The notes beneath the pieces were generated by a model. It was not told the DNA's origin, searched no databases, and worked only from the letters and a program-made list of their open reading frames with translations. Of a stretch of 64,000 nt of DNA, positions 47,801-57,334 are shown piece by piece. This stretch comes from Paucimonas lemoignei (GTDB lineage: Bacteria; Pseudomonadota; Gammaproteobacteria; Burkholderiales; Burkholderiaceae_D), in contig NZ_SLZQ01000012.1 in NCBI RefSeq assembly GCF_004342585.1, positions 52,843 to 116,842 of the forward strand. Reading direction: 5' to 3'. Each line of letters opens with the position of its first letter. The first letter of the stretch is position 1. The translations under genes were made by a program, and so were the position numbers.

Positions 47801-49383
47801 GTCTTTTACAGATCCAGAACCTGTCGGTCGCCTTTGGCGGCAATACCGTGGTCGATGATGTCAGCCTGACGGTTGCGCCGGGCGAGAAGCTGGCGCTGGT
47901 CGGCGAATCCGGCTCCGGCAAGACGGTCACCGCGCTGTCCGTCCTGCGCCTGAACCAGGATGCCCAATACCGGGGACGTATCCTGTTCGAAGGCCAGGAC
48001 TTGCTGCAAAAGCCCGAGTCGGCGATGCGCGCGGTGCGCGGCAAGGATGTGGCGATGATCTTCCAGGAGCCGATGACGGCGCTGAACCCGCTGTTCACCA
48101 TCGGTAACCAGATCGCCGAAGTGCTGATGCTGCACGAGGGACTGAGCGCGAAGCACGCGGCGCTGCAGGCCGTCGCCTTGCTGGAAAAGACTGGCATTCC
48201 CGAGCCGGCGCGGCGTGCCTTGTCGTACCCGCACCAGCTCTCGGGCGGGCAGCGACAGCGTGCGATGATCGCCATGGCGCTGGCTTGCCGGCCTAAGCTC
48301 CTGATTGCCGACGAACCGACCACGGCGCTCGACGTGACGATCCAGGTGCAGATCCTCGAACTGCTCAACCAGTTGCAGCGCGAAGAAAACATGGCCGTGC
48401 TGATGATTTCCCACGACCTCAACCTGGTGAGCCACTTCGCCGATCGCGTCGGCGTGATGGAAAAGGGCAGGTTGGTCGAAATGGCGCCTACGCGCGAACT
48501 GTTTGCCAATCCGCGTGAGGCTTACACGCGCAAGCTCTTGAACAGCCGGCCGCAGCGCATGGTGCAGAAAGCTCCGGCCGATGGCAACGCACTGCTGCAG
48601 GCGCATGGTGTGCGCTGTGTGTTCGACACCCGTCGCGGCTGGTTCAAGAAGACGCCATTCGTCGCCGTGGATACCGTCGATGTCCAATTGCGCCCGCATG
48701 AAACGCTGGGCATCGTCGGCGAATCCGGTTCCGGCAAATCCACGCTCGGCATGGCATTACTTCGCTTGTCTTCGGCCCGGGTCGATGGCCGGATCGTGTT
48801 CGACAATCAGCCGGTAAGCGACATGAGCAGCGGCCAGGTACGGCCCTTGCGCGCCAAGATGCAGGTGGTGTTCCAGGATCCGTTTGCTTCCTTGTCACCG
48901 CGCCGCACCGTCGAGCAAATTGTCGGCGAAGGATTGGCGCTGCACCAGCCTGGCCTCGGCAAGGAAGAGTTGCGGGCGGCGGTTGCGTCTGCGCTGGAAG
49001 AGGTCGGCCTGACCGCCGCAATGATGACCCGCTATCCGCACGAGTTTTCAGGCGGGCAGCGGCAGAGGATTGCGATTGCCCGCGCCCTGGTGTTAAAACC
49101 GGAATTGCTGTTGCTGGACGAGCCGACCTCGGCGCTGGATGTGTCGGTGCAGATGCAGGTGCTGCACCTGCTGGCGGAGCTGCAGCGAAAGTACGGCCTG
49201 GCATACATCTTCATCAGCCATGATCTGGCAGTGATCCGCGCCATGGCGCACCGCGTGCTGGTGATGAAGGATGGGAAGGTCGTGGAAAGCGGTACGGCGG
49301 AAGAGGTGCTCAGCCAGCCGCGCCAGGAATACACCAGGCGCTTACTGGCGGCAGCGCAGTACGCATCCCTGCCGGCAGCCTAG
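47797..49383 (+). CDS. yejF: Oligopeptide ABC transporter ATPase YejF, double domain (528 aa)
   Basis: Two ATPase domains are fused in one chain. Domain 1: Walker A GESGSGKTVTALSVLRL, signature [15 protein letters not shown], Walker B LLIADEPTTALD. Domain 2 starts at about residue 290: Walker A GESGSGKSTLGMALL, signature [15 protein letters not shown], Walker B LLLLDEPTSALD. The ATG overlaps the yejE stop. An inverted repeat covers its own stop codon. Confidence 0.94.
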   Translation: MSLLQIQNLSVAFGGNTVVDDVSLTVAPGEKLALVGESGSGKTVTALSVLRLNQDAQYRGRILFEGQDLLQKPESAMRAVRGKDVAMIFQEPMTALNPLFTIGNQIAEVLMLHEGLSAKHAALQAVALLEKTGIPEPARRALSYPHQLSGGQRQRAMIAMALACRPKLLIADEPTTALDVTIQVQILELLNQLQREENMAVLMISHDLNLVSHFADRVGVMEKGRLVEMAPTRELFANPREAYTRKLLNSRPQRMVQKAPADGNALLQAHGVRCVFDTRRGWFKKTPFVAVDTVDVQLRPHETLGIVGESGSGKSTLGMALLRLSSARVDGRIVFDNQPVSDMSSGQVRPLRAKMQVVFQDPFASLSPRRTVEQIVGEGLALHQPGLGKEELRAAVASALEEVGLTAAMMTRYPHEFSGGQRQRIAIARALVLKPELLLLDEPTSALDVSVQMQVLHLLAELQRKYGLAYIFISHDLAVIRAMAHRVLVMKDGKVVESGTAEEVLSQPRQEYTRRLLAAAQYASLPAA

Positions 49384-49399
49384 AACAGGAGGCTGCCGG
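49372..49399 (+). terminator. Hairpin over the yejF stop codon
   Basis: CCGGCAGCCT (49372-49381) pairs perfectly with AGGCTGCCGG (49390-49399) around an 8-base loop that contains most of the stop codon. No T-run follows, so it may protect the 3' end or work with Rho rather than be a classical terminator. Confidence 0.5.
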
Positions 49400-49467
49400 A
49401 AGGAACCGGCAGAGTTTTGCGTCAAGGTGATGCTGAATTTGCTGCCGAGACGCTGAAGAATGCCGGA

Positions 49468-51081
49468 TCAGCGCGCTGCTGCGACCTTGACGGTCTTGCT
49501 GGTCTTGCGCGGTGTCGTGGACGGCTTCTTGGAAGCGACTTCGCGGGACTTGGACGCCTTGGCTGCAGGTGCAGATGATTTGCGTTTCGAGCTTGCCTCC
49601 GCTGTGCGGGTGCGCTCATTGCGGGCGCTCTTGCTTTTACCCTTGTTCGCCTTGTCGTTGCTGCCCTTGTGCGCGACAACCGTGCGCTTTTCGGCGCGTT
49701 TCTCGACACGATTGTCGCCATCGACAGCACGCGCGGCGACGCGGTTGGGGACATGCAGTTCCAGCCGCTTGCCCGTTGCAACCTTGTCGCTCTTTAAGTC
49801 ATTCCATTCGCGAATTTGCGCCACGCTGACCTTATGGCGCTTGGCGAGCGATTCGAGCGAATCGCGCTTGCCGAACTTGACATAGACGCGGCGTGTCTCC
49901 GGCAAATCCGGCACCACTTTCATGACGGCGTTGTCAGCCAGTTCCGCGCCGATATCCTTCTGCGGCGTCAGTTCGGTGCGCGGCACCAGGATGGTGGAGC
50001 CTTCCTTCAAGGCCATCTTTGGCGGAATGTTGTTGACTTCGCGGATCACTTGCGGCGTGGTGCCGAAGCGCTTGGCGATGGATTCAATGCGTTCGCGCGC
50101 GCCGGTAACCTTGTGCGCAGTCCAGGAAGACAGCGAGTGGCCCCAGTTCGCGAGGTTTTCCTTGAATTTGGCGGCGTTATTCTTCGGCAGCAGGATTTGC
50201 GTATCGGCGCTGCCGATGATCACGGGCTTGTTGAATTGCGGGTTCAGCGCCTTGAATTCTTCCAGCGACAATTCCGCCAGTTGCGCGGCCAGCTTGATAT
50301 CGATGTCGCGCGTCTTGCCGACCGTGACAAAGTAGGGCTGGTTATCGACACGCGGCAGGGAAATGCCGAACTGCTCCGGATGGGCGATGATGTTTTTTAC
50401 TGCCTGCAGCTTCGGCACGTAATTCTGCGTCTCGGCAGGCATCAGGCGCGACAAACTGTTGAAATCGGTCGGCAGGCCGGCAGCGCGATTCTTGTTGATG
50501 GCACGCTGCACCGAACCTTCGCCCCAGTTGTAGGCGGCCAGCGCCAGTTGCCAGTCGCCGAACATGCCGTAGAGGCGCTGCAGGTAAGTCAGCGCCGCTT
50601 CGGTGGAAGCCAGCACGTCGCGCCGCTCATCCTTGAAAACGCTTTGCTTCAGATCGAAGTCGCGGCCGGTCGAGGGAATGAATTGCCACATGCCTGCCGC
50701 CTTGGCGGTGGAATAGGCTTGCGGATTGAAAGCCGATTCGATGAACGGCAGCAGCGCCAGTTCGGTCGGCATCTGGCGCTTTTCCAGTTCCTCGACGACG
50801 TGATAGAGATAACGCGAAGCGCGCGTGGTGGTGCGCTGGATGTAATCCGGACGGGCTGAATACCAGTTGGTTTGCGATACGACCAGTGAATTGTCGAGGT
50901 CGGGAATGGCAAAGCCCTTGCGGATACGTTCCCACACATCCATCTCATCGAACGCCAGGGAGTGCGAAGGATAGTCGCTGCCATGCAAGTAAAGCGAAAT
51001 GTCGGCGGCGCGGGCAGCAAGTGGCGCCTGGGCGACAAGAAGGGCAGCAATGACGAGCGTGGATTTAAACGTTGGATGCAT
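49468..51081 (-). CDS. mltD: Membrane-bound lytic transglycosylase D-like protein with LysM domains (537 aa)
   Basis: An enzyme that cleaves peptidoglycan glycan strands. After a signal peptide (FKSTLVIAALLVAQAPLAARA) comes an SLT domain with the catalytic glutamate in LLPFIESAFNPQAYS, AAGMWQFIPSTGRDF and ALAAYNWGEGSV. Two LysM-like modules follow, around IESIAKRFGTTPQVIREVNN and SLESLAKRHKVSVAQIREWN. The last 90 residues are Lys/Ser/Ala-rich and very basic. No lipobox cysteine is seen, so the lipoprotein anchor of E. coli MltD is not evident. ATG at 51081 chosen to place the signal peptide at the N-terminus. Confidence 0.88.
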   Translation of the reverse strand: MHPTFKSTLVIAALLVAQAPLAARAADISLYLHGSDYPSHSLAFDEMDVWERIRKGFAIPDLDNSLVVSQTNWYSARPDYIQRTTTRASRYLYHVVEELEKRQMPTELALLPFIESAFNPQAYSTAKAAGMWQFIPSTGRDFDLKQSVFKDERRDVLASTEAALTYLQRLYGMFGDWQLALAAYNWGEGSVQRAINKNRAAGLPTDFNSLSRLMPAETQNYVPKLQAVKNIIAHPEQFGISLPRVDNQPYFVTVGKTRDIDIKLAAQLAELSLEEFKALNPQFNKPVIIGSADTQILLPKNNAAKFKENLANWGHSLSSWTAHKVTGARERIESIAKRFGTTPQVIREVNNIPPKMALKEGSTILVPRTELTPQKDIGAELADNAVMKVVPDLPETRRVYVKFGKRDSLESLAKRHKVSVAQIREWNDLKSDKVATGKRLELHVPNRVAARAVDGDNRVEKRAEKRTVVAHKGSNDKANKGKSKSARNERTRTAEASSKRKSSAPAAKASKSREVASKKPSTTPRKTSKTVKVAAAR

Positions 51082-51608
51082 GGGCAGACTTTCAAAGACC
51101 GACCCTGCATGTGTGGGCGGCAAATTAGGGGCACAGTGTAAGGAAGAGGCTTTTCTTGCGTCAAGGAATTTTACATTTCTTGGGTGAATGAATTTATGCG
51201 CCGTTAATGGTTTCATCCCAACACCGTTATTGTTGATTTGACTTGCAAAATTTTCCGCAGGGTAATTCCCGGCATTGCTAGGGATAAATACTTGCCGCTT
51301 TAGTTCCCGTTCTTGAAAAAAAGCCTTCGCAGCCTTAGCTTGCCTGTCTTATGACCTTGACAGGACTTGCTCAAACAACACTCCAGAATTTCTGATTGCC
51401 ATTAAGTAAATTGCAATCTGGATTTCGCGGCAAGTCATTCAGTTGACTAAGCGAAGGAGTGTTGGGATGGATAGCATCGTGCGGGTAAAACAGCACGGCA
51501 TGCTGGCCCAGCGCGGGATGGGGTATGTGTCGCCTGTCAAGGCGGACCGGTAAATCTAGGTGATGTAACTGATTGACCAAAGATGGATTGGCCGGCTTGG
51601 AATGATGA
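51082..51608. other. Long intergenic region between mltD and gloB
   Basis: A 527-base region between the mltD start and the end of gloB. It contains a small rightward ORF (51467-51553) with a strong ribosome binding site and little else recognisable; the left part holds the mltD promoter. No terminator or RNA gene is convincing. Confidence 0.4.
51467..51553 (+). CDS. Possible 28-residue small protein
   Basis: An ATG preceded by AAGGAG at the ideal distance opens a 28-codon frame (MDSIVRVKQHGMLAQRGMGY is its first 20 residues). It is basic, without a membrane segment. Only the ribosome binding site and its isolated position support it. Confidence 0.25.
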   Translation: MDSIVRVKQHGMLAQRGMGYVSPVKADR

Positions 51609-52382
51609 TTATTTGTAGCCGTTTTTCCATTCCCGCAAAGCTGTAAACACGGCCACGGGATCGTTCTCCTTCAAGCGGTTCGCCCGCTTCAGGCTTTCTG
51701 CAATCTCCGGGCTATTACAACGCAAGAAGGGGTTGGTCGCCTTTTCCAGGCCAATCGTCGAGGGCACCGTGGGTATTCCCTCCTGGCGTCTGGCCGTTTC
51801 AGCGGCGAAGCGCTGCTTCAGCGCCGCATTGCCAGGCTCGACTTCACGAGCAAACCGCAGGTTGGACAGGGTATATTCATGTGCGCAATAAACCTGTGTA
51901 TCGTCGGGCAGGGCAGCCAGCTTTGCCAGTGATTCAGCCATCTGTGCCGGCGTGCCGTCGAAGATGCGGCCGCATCCGCCCGCAAACAGGGTGTCGCCGC
52001 AGAACAGCCATCGTGGTTCCTGGGCGTAATAGGCGATATGGCCATGGGTATGTCCAGGCACGCCGATGACGGTCAGGTCCAGTGCCGGCCTGGCAATCTG
52101 GATATGATCGCCGTCCTCGACCGGGTTGGTGATGAAAGGAATATGATCCTGGAGAGGGCCGTACACAGGAACTTGCCACTTTTCCAACAACTCCGCTACG
52201 CCGCCGACATGGTCAGCGTGGCGATGAGTCAGTAAAATAGCGTCGAGCATCAAACCATGTGCGTGCAGAGCCTTTATGATGGGAGTGGCGTCGCCGGGAT
52301 CGACTGCGACGGCATGCCGACCGTCATGAATCACCCAAAGATAATTGTCGTCAAAGGCTGGAATCGTTAATACATTGAGCAT
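51609..52382 (-). CDS. gloB: Hydroxyacylglutathione hydrolase, glyoxalase II (257 aa)
   Basis: GloB hydrolyses S-lactoylglutathione to lactate and glutathione in methylglyoxal detoxification. The metallo-beta-lactamase metal motif [10 protein letters not shown] (about residues 52-61) is followed by the further metal ligands in [23 protein letters not shown] and [12 protein letters not shown]. The ATG at 52382 gives the family-typical start [17 protein letters not shown]. Its start codon overlaps that of the divergent methyltransferase gene. Confidence 0.95.
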   Translation of the reverse strand: MLNVLTIPAFDDNYLWVIHDGRHAVAVDPGDATPIIKALHAHGLMLDAILLTHRHADHVGGVAELLEKWQVPVYGPLQDHIPFITNPVEDGDHIQIARPALDLTVIGVPGHTHGHIAYYAQEPRWLFCGDTLFAGGCGRIFDGTPAQMAESLAKLAALPDDTQVYCAHEYTLSNLRFAREVEPGNAALKQRFAAETARRQEGIPTVPSTIGLEKATNPFLRCNSPEIAESLKRANRLKENDPVAVFTALREWKNGYK

Positions 52383-53175
52383 GCCTATACCCCAATCCTT
52401 ATCAGAAAAACCCATTATAGCGCTCGGATCCTGGCTCGAAACGCCGGCGGGCAGCTATGTGCGGGCATGGGAGCAGGCCAGGCTGGATGCCTTAACCTCG
52501 GATATCTTTGGGTTCAATGCCTTGCAGATCGGCCTGCCGCAGATCGATGCGCTGCAATCCAGCCGCATGCCCAACAAGTGGTTGTCGGATACGCAATTGC
52601 CTGGCAAGTCCTTGGATGGCAGCCGGCCGCCGGTAGTCGTGGTGCATGATTTCGCCGAATTGCCTTTTGCCTCGCATAGCCTCGATCTGGTCGTCCTGCC
52701 GCATGTGCTTGAATTCGCGCCTGAACCGCATCAGGTATTGCGTGAGGTCGAACGTGTTCTGATCCCGGAAGGCCAGGTCATCATCACCGGCTTCAATCCG
52801 GCGAGCCTGTGGGCCGTGCGGCAAGCTGTCGGGCGCTTGTCGGGGGCGCCTTTTCTGCCGCCGCATGTCGAATTCATCAGCATGCCGCGCATAAAGGACT
52901 GGATGAAACTGCTGAACCTCGGCGTCAATCGCGGCTATTTCGGCTGTTATGCGCCGCCATTCAGCCGCGAGAAGTGGCTCAACCGGTTCGCGTTCATGGA
53001 AGAGACCGGCGAGCGCTGGTGGCCCTACCTTGGCGCAGTTTACGTGGTGCAGGCAATCAAGCGGGTCAAGGGCATGCGGCTGATCGGGCCGGCCTGGAAT
53101 ACCCGCATGGCGCAGGTACAGCCGCAGGGCGTGCCGGCTACCAATAGAATACGCAGACTCAGACAAATCAAATAA
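52381..53175 (+). CDS. SAM-dependent methyltransferase, Methyltransf_11 type (264 aa)
   Basis: A class I methyltransferase-like protein. Instead of a classic glycine-rich motif I it shows the central part [20 protein letters not shown] and [17 protein letters not shown], features shared with a conserved Burkholderiales family found between gloB and rnhA. The N-terminal [20 protein letters not shown] is typical of that family. Substrate unknown. The ATG at 52381 overlaps the gloB start on the other strand; no ribosome binding site independent of that overlap is seen. Confidence 0.85.
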   Translation: MPIPQSLSEKPIIALGSWLETPAGSYVRAWEQARLDALTSDIFGFNALQIGLPQIDALQSSRMPNKWLSDTQLPGKSLDGSRPPVVVVHDFAELPFASHSLDLVVLPHVLEFAPEPHQVLREVERVLIPEGQVIITGFNPASLWAVRQAVGRLSGAPFLPPHVEFISMPRIKDWMKLLNLGVNRGYFGCYAPPFSREKWLNRFAFMEETGERWWPYLGAVYVVQAIKRVKGMRLIGPAWNTRMAQVQPQGVPATNRIRRLRQIK

Positions 53176-53184
53176 CAGGTTGAA

Positions 53185-53631
53185 GTGGATAAAGTAGAAA
53201 TCTATACCGACGGGGCTTGCAAGGGTAATCCCGGGGCCGGCGGCTGGGGCGCGTGGTTGCGCTCCGGTTCGCATGAAAAGGAATTATTCGGCGGCGAACT
53301 CAATACCACCAACAATCGCATGGAGCTGCGCGCCGTGATCGAAGCGCTGTCGGTCTTGAAGCGCCCCTGCGAAATCATCCTGCACACCGATAGCGAATAC
53401 GTGCAGAAGGGGATCAGCGAATGGATCCATGGCTGGAAGGCGCGCGGCTGGAAAACCGCTGCCCGCGCTCCGGTCAAGAATGTGGACCTGTGGCAGGCGC
53501 TGGATGAAGCGCAGTCGCGCCACAAGATCGAATGGCGCTGGATCAAGGGCCATGCCGGTCATGAGGGCAATGAGCGCGCCGATGCGCTTGCCAACCGCGG
53601 CGTTGAGTCGGTCCGGCAATCGGTGCTGTGA
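53185..53631 (+). CDS. rnhA: Ribonuclease HI (148 aa)
   Basis: RNase HI degrades the RNA strand of RNA-DNA hybrids. The catalytic carboxylates are in [12 protein letters not shown] (Asp), [10 protein letters not shown] (Glu) and [11 protein letters not shown] (Asp), with the fourth acid near NERADALAN. The protein begins at a GTG (53185) with AGG upstream. dnaQ follows 13 bases after its stop, as in many proteobacteria where the two genes are adjacent. Confidence 0.95.
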   Translation: MDKVEIYTDGACKGNPGAGGWGAWLRSGSHEKELFGGELNTTNNRMELRAVIEALSVLKRPCEIILHTDSEYVQKGISEWIHGWKARGWKTAARAPVKNVDLWQALDEAQSRHKIEWRWIKGHAGHEGNERADALANRGVESVRQSVL

Positions 53632-53644
53632 TAAGATTCCCGCC

Positions 53645-54364
53645 ATGCGTCAAATCGTCCTCGATACCGAAACTACCGGCCTCAATCCCCGCGCGGGCAA
53701 CCGCATCATCGAAGTGGGGTGCGTAGAAGTCGTCAACCGCCGCCTGACCGGCAATAATTTTCACCGCTATATCAATCCCGAGCGTGATTCGGAAGAGGGC
53801 GCGCTGCAGGTGCACGGCCTGACCACCGAATTCCTGAGCGATAAGCCGAAGTTCGCCGAAATCGCGGAAGAATTCCGCGAGTATGTGAAGGATGCGGAAA
53901 TCATCATCCATAACGCACCCTTCGATCTGGCTTTCTTGGATGCCGAATTCGAGCGCCTGGGATGGCCGGCCTTTATCAAGCATGTGAGCGAGGTCACCGA
54001 CACGCTGGTGCGGGCAAAGGAAATGCATCCGGGGAAGCGCAATTCGCTCGATGCGTTATGCGACCGTTACGAGATTTCCAATTCCCACCGCACCTTGCAC
54101 GGCGCGTTGCTGGATGCGGAATTGCTGGCGGAAGTTTACCTGGCAATGACGCGCGGGCAGGAGAGCTTCTCGATCGATCTCGGCGAAGCCGACGGCCATG
54201 CGGATGGCAGCGGGGCGGCGGTCGCCGCGCTCGAATCGATCATCGTGCTGCAGGCGAGCGCCGAGGAACTGGCCGAGCATGAAGCCACGCTGGACAGGGT
54301 GGACAAGGAATCGAAGGGCGCCTGTGTCTGGCGCGCCGAAGTAGCGCCAGCGAATACGAATTGA
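53645..54364 (+). CDS. dnaQ: DNA polymerase III epsilon subunit (239 aa)
   Basis: The 3'-5' proofreading exonuclease of the replicative polymerase. The DEDDh motifs are ExoI DTETTGLNPRAGNRIIEVG (Asp and Glu), ExoII HNAPFDLAFLD and ExoIII HRTLHGALLDAELLA (His and Asp). The C-terminal tail after about residue 180 binds the alpha subunit. The ATG at 53645 lies 13 bases after the rnhA stop; a longer frame upstream is only rnhA read in another frame. Confidence 0.95.
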   Translation: MRQIVLDTETTGLNPRAGNRIIEVGCVEVVNRRLTGNNFHRYINPERDSEEGALQVHGLTTEFLSDKPKFAEIAEEFREYVKDAEIIIHNAPFDLAFLDAEFERLGWPAFIKHVSEVTDTLVRAKEMHPGKRNSLDALCDRYEISNSHRTLHGALLDAELLAEVYLAMTRGQESFSIDLGEADGHADGSGAAVAALESIIVLQASAEELAEHEATLDRVDKESKGACVWRAEVAPANTN

Positions 54365-54401
54365 TCCATTTCTTCTTTTGTGCCATAATGCCGGCCACGT
54401 T

Positions 54402-54476
54402 GGGCGGTTAGCTCAGTGGTAGAGCACTGCCTTCACACGGCAGGGGTCGCAGGTTCAAACCCTGCACCGCCCACCA
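54402..54476 (+). tRNA. tRNA-Val (anticodon CAC)
   Basis: A complete cloverleaf can be drawn: acceptor GGGCGGT/ACCGCCC, D arm GCTC-AGTGGTA-GAGC, anticodon arm CTGCC-TTCACAC-GGCAG with anticodon CAC, variable GGGTC, T arm GCAGG-TTCAAAC-CCTGC, and an encoded CCA end. It marks the left border of the decayed accessory patch. Confidence 0.96.
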
Positions 54477-54559
54477 ACGAACACCAGATGAATCAAGGAC
54501 TTAGCAGAAATGCTCGGTCCTTTTTTCTTTTTTGCGCAAAAATATTTAGCTATCAGACC

Positions 54560-55025
54560 TGACCCGCCACTCAATTTAGTCCGGAAGGGACATGGAGTCT
54601 GCGGTTAAAAAACTGTCTGCGGACTGCTCTGGCGCCAAGTAGCCCAACGAGCTATGTGGACGCTGCTGATTGTATTCGCAACGCCACTCTTCGACACACC
54701 CGATAGGTGCGCTTGATCTGTGGGCTTACCACTTTCGGCCAACGATATCCTTCAAGGCGGCGTTGTCCAGCATTGATTCAGCCAGAAATCGCTTGAGTCG
54801 GGCATTCTCCGCTTCCAGGGCCTTCGGGCGCTGAACCTCCGGCGCAGTCATTCCGCCGAATTTTGCCTTTCAGTTGTAATACGTGGCATCGGCAATGTCG
54901 AGTTGCGGTCTAGCTCAGCCACCTTCGCTCCAGCCTCGGCTTCCTCCAGGATGCCAATGATTTGTTCTTCGGTGAATCGCTTCTTCATACTGCCTCCCAA
55001 GAGGCAGGCGTCAAGTCCGTACTAA
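54560..55025. mobile_element. Degenerate, internally deleted IS3-family element
   Basis: This is the approximate extent of the insertion sequence whose broken transposase is described separately. Exact ends are not visible because no clear terminal inverted repeat survives. It separates tRNA-Val from, and appears to truncate, the GGDEF-EAL gene to its right. Confidence 0.65.
54576..54988 (-). pseudogene. IS3-family transposase relic (orfA fragment fused to orfB end)
   Basis: On the reverse strand an ATG at 54988 begins MKKRFTEEQIIGILEEAEAG, the start of IS3-family (IS407-like) OrfA. The frame then shifts, and in the continuing frame a Trp codon has become TGA (DATYYN-stop-KAKFGGM), followed by EAENARLKRFLAESMLDNAA and a stop. 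Directly after it comes the OrfB C-terminus EWRCEYNQQRPHSSLGYLAP, so about 250 codons of OrfB are deleted. The orfA ribosome binding site lies inside a hairpin (CTGCCTC/GAGGCAG, 54990-55007). Confidence 0.85.
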
Positions 55026-55039
55026 TCTCGGGTAGAAAG

Positions 55040-56141
55040 TCAAAACGGTTGCATGCTTTCCAAGAGAAAAAATTTCCTGTTTATCGCACCAGGACTAAAC
55101 AGGTCGGGATGCTTTTCCGTAGCAATGGCATGGCCGATATCCAACATGTCTTGGAGCCGCTCGTTGAAGCGCTGCGCCAACCTTTCCTTTTCAACGGCGT
55201 TCCCATTCATGCGGATTCCCGCATTGGTTACGTTACGTTTACCGCCATCACCGAGTCGCCGGAGCAGTATTTAAAATGGGCTGAGGATGCGTCTGTGGTC
55301 GCGCATCAGCATGGACGCGATTGTGTGGCCTATACGCCAAAAATCGCCGTGTACGCCAAAGAGAATCTCTCCATGCTGGGTGAACTGAAGAACGGTATCG
55401 ATAGTGGTCAAATGACGCTTCACTACCAGCCGAAAGTGTCAATCTGAAATGGGCAGTTATACGGTGCAGAAGCTTTAATACGATGGAATCACCCGGAAAG
55501 GGGATATATTCCACCCGGCGTCTTTATTTCAAGAACCGAACAAAGCACCCTGATCCATTTGATCACCGAGTCCGTGTTAAATCAGGCGTTGCAGCAAGTG
55601 GTGCATTGGAGGAAATGCGGAATTAATATTCCGGTCGCAGTGCATGTGTCGCCACGCAATCTCTTGCAGCCAGATTTTTCAGACCAGGTTCTGCGCCTTC
55701 TTCAAGACTACGGTTTGGGTGGGGAGTCACTGGAAATTGAAGTCACTGAAGGCGCACTTATGACCGATGTGGAAGGAATAATTGGCCAGCTTAATCGACT
55801 GGCCAGAGTCAACGTTACTACTTCAATCGACGATTTCGGCACGGGTTACTCCTCACTGCAATATTTGCATCGACTTTGTACAGAGACTGCCCGATGACGT
55901 AAGAGCGGCGCACATCATCGAAACCATCATCTCAATGGCCCATCGCATGGGAATGCGAACAGTGGCAGAAGGAGTCGAAAGCGCGGAAGTGTTCGACTTG
56001 CTCCGGCAGTTGGGTTGCGATATTGCGCAGGGCTATGTAATAGCCAAGCCGATGCCAGCAAGCGACTTCAAAACATGGTTTTCGACGTACAGTAGCAGTC
56101 AAAATGTGTTACCACTCATGCCATCTACTCATTCTTCCTGA
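55040..56141 (+). pseudogene. Broken GGDEF-EAL (cyclic-di-GMP) gene
   Basis: The remnant starts within a degenerate GGDEF domain: the active-site region reads YRTRTKQVGMLFRSNG where a GGDEF-type motif would be expected. It runs into an EAL domain (GIDSGQMTLHYQPKVSI). A TGA at 55445 interrupts the frame just before NGQLYGAEALIRWNHPERGY, which contains the EAL motif. The frame continues to SSLQYLHRL at about 55878, where a frameshift and a deletion remove the segment with the catalytic acids (the usual DELKID region); the remainder, MAHRMGMRTVAEGVESAEV, continues to 56141. It cannot make an active enzyme. Confidence 0.85.
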
Positions 56142-56380
56142 GGATGTTAAAGCATTCAACCCAGCTTACGTGCTAAGTCCGATGCGCGAGGATGGTAATA
56201 ACGTTGCAGCATCCGCAGGCCTTTATGTGTAGTAAACGCGATGTGTCAGGTCGTGGGCGTCTGCTTCCGGCCGGAAGCGCATTGCCACCAGCGTTATTGC
56301 TGCAGACAGGCTGCTTATCGCCTAGCAGATGAGCTCTTTAATAGACAAGGGTAGAAGACAAGGGTAGAGCGACAGCCTAC
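56142..56380. other. Intergenic region right of the EAL pseudogene
   Basis: No gene is seen. A short imperfect tandem duplication, AGACAAGGGTAG repeated twice, lies near 56343-56367 just downstream of the TM2 gene. Confidence 0.35.
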
Positions 56381-56806
56381 TTACCCAAACGATCCGCCGG
56401 TTAAGTACAGATCTGTTGCGCGCGCCAAGCCGGCGACAAGCGCAATAAAGCCGAAAAACAATGTCAGCACGAGGACCACGGCAAGCCGCCAGGTCGATCT
56501 GGTGCGCAGCCCGGACTGGGGATTATGGATTTGATCCCACTTTTCATCCGCCGTTAATCCCAGCGCAAGTGCTTCAATCAATCCAACATAAGCGGGTATC
56601 GGGAACACGACCAGAATGCTGCTAATTGGCGAAAGCTCCAGATAAGCCGACAAGGCCAGGCAAAGATACAAAAGCAGCAAGCCGACATAGGTCCATGCCC
56701 AGAAGTCGCGCTTTCCATATAAATAAAAGCGATGCGCGCCGCTCGCGCCAACGAGGCCAGCGAGCAGCGTTGCAAAGGTCTTATGCTTATGGGCCATGGT
56801 CAGCAT
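56381..56806 (-). CDS. TM2-domain membrane protein (141 aa)
   Basis: The N-terminal half carries a TM2 domain: LLAGLVGASGAHRFYLYGKRD, with the typical Gly-Ala-His-Arg-Phe-Tyr turn between two helices. Two more hydrophobic segments follow (ISSILVVFPIPAYVGLIEAL and LAVVLVLTLFFGFIALVAGL), giving about four membrane spans. The start at 56806 has AGG eight bases upstream and lies 16 bases after the DUF934 stop, so it is probably the third gene of the cysI operon. Function unknown. Confidence 0.75.
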   Translation of the reverse strand: MLTMAHKHKTFATLLAGLVGASGAHRFYLYGKRDFWAWTYVGLLLLYLCLALSAYLELSPISSILVVFPIPAYVGLIEALALGLTADEKWDQIHNPQSGLRTRSTWRLAVVLVLTLFFGFIALVAGLARATDLYLTGGSFG

Positions 56807-56822
56807 ATTGACGCCTGACGAT

Positions 56823-57323
56823 CTAGCGACGCCGAAACAAAGGCAATGGCTGATCGACGGCGCCTTGGTACTGCACGGAGTAATGGCTGAAGCTCTTGAC
56901 GGCGTCGTGAATGTTCTTGTCTGCGCGAACGGCGAATGAATCAAAGCCGCAACGGCGCATATAGTTCAACTGGTCACGCAACACGTCCCCGATAGCGCGT
57001 AATTCACCTTGCCACTTGTACCGGGTTCGCAACAGATAACCGATGCTGTATCCACGACCATCCCTGAAGCTCGGGAAATCAACTGCAATGAGGTCGAGCT
57101 TATGAAAGTGCTGCGCTAAGGACTCAAATTCGTCATCCGGCGCAATCCACACCGCCCGGGGCTGGATGGCTTCATATTCAGCCGGCGCATTCTCCAGATA
57201 AGCGATTGGCAGAATCAATTGCCGAGTGTTGGCTTCCGTCGTTGCTTCCGGGCCGCGAACAACAGTCCACGCATCTTCCACAATCTGCGGTTCGCTCTTG
57301 ATAATCTTGATGACATTAGCCAT
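56823..57323 (-). CDS. DUF934 protein associated with sulfite reduction (166 aa)
   Basis: DUF934 proteins are encoded between cysI and cysH in many beta- and gammaproteobacteria and are thought to assist assimilatory sulfite or nitrite reduction. The protein shows the family segments PAEYEAIQPRAVWIAPDDEF, IAVDFPSFRDGRGYSIGYLL and GDVLRDQLNYMRRCGFDSF. A strong ribosome binding site (AAGGAG) precedes the ATG, which is 11 bases after cysI. Confidence 0.88.
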   Translation of the reverse strand: MANVIKIIKSEPQIVEDAWTVVRGPEATTEANTRQLILPIAYLENAPAEYEAIQPRAVWIAPDDEFESLAQHFHKLDLIAVDFPSFRDGRGYSIGYLLRTRYKWQGELRAIGDVLRDQLNYMRRCGFDSFAVRADKNIHDAVKSFSHYSVQYQGAVDQPLPLFRRR

Positions 57324-57334
57324 ATCATCTCTCC

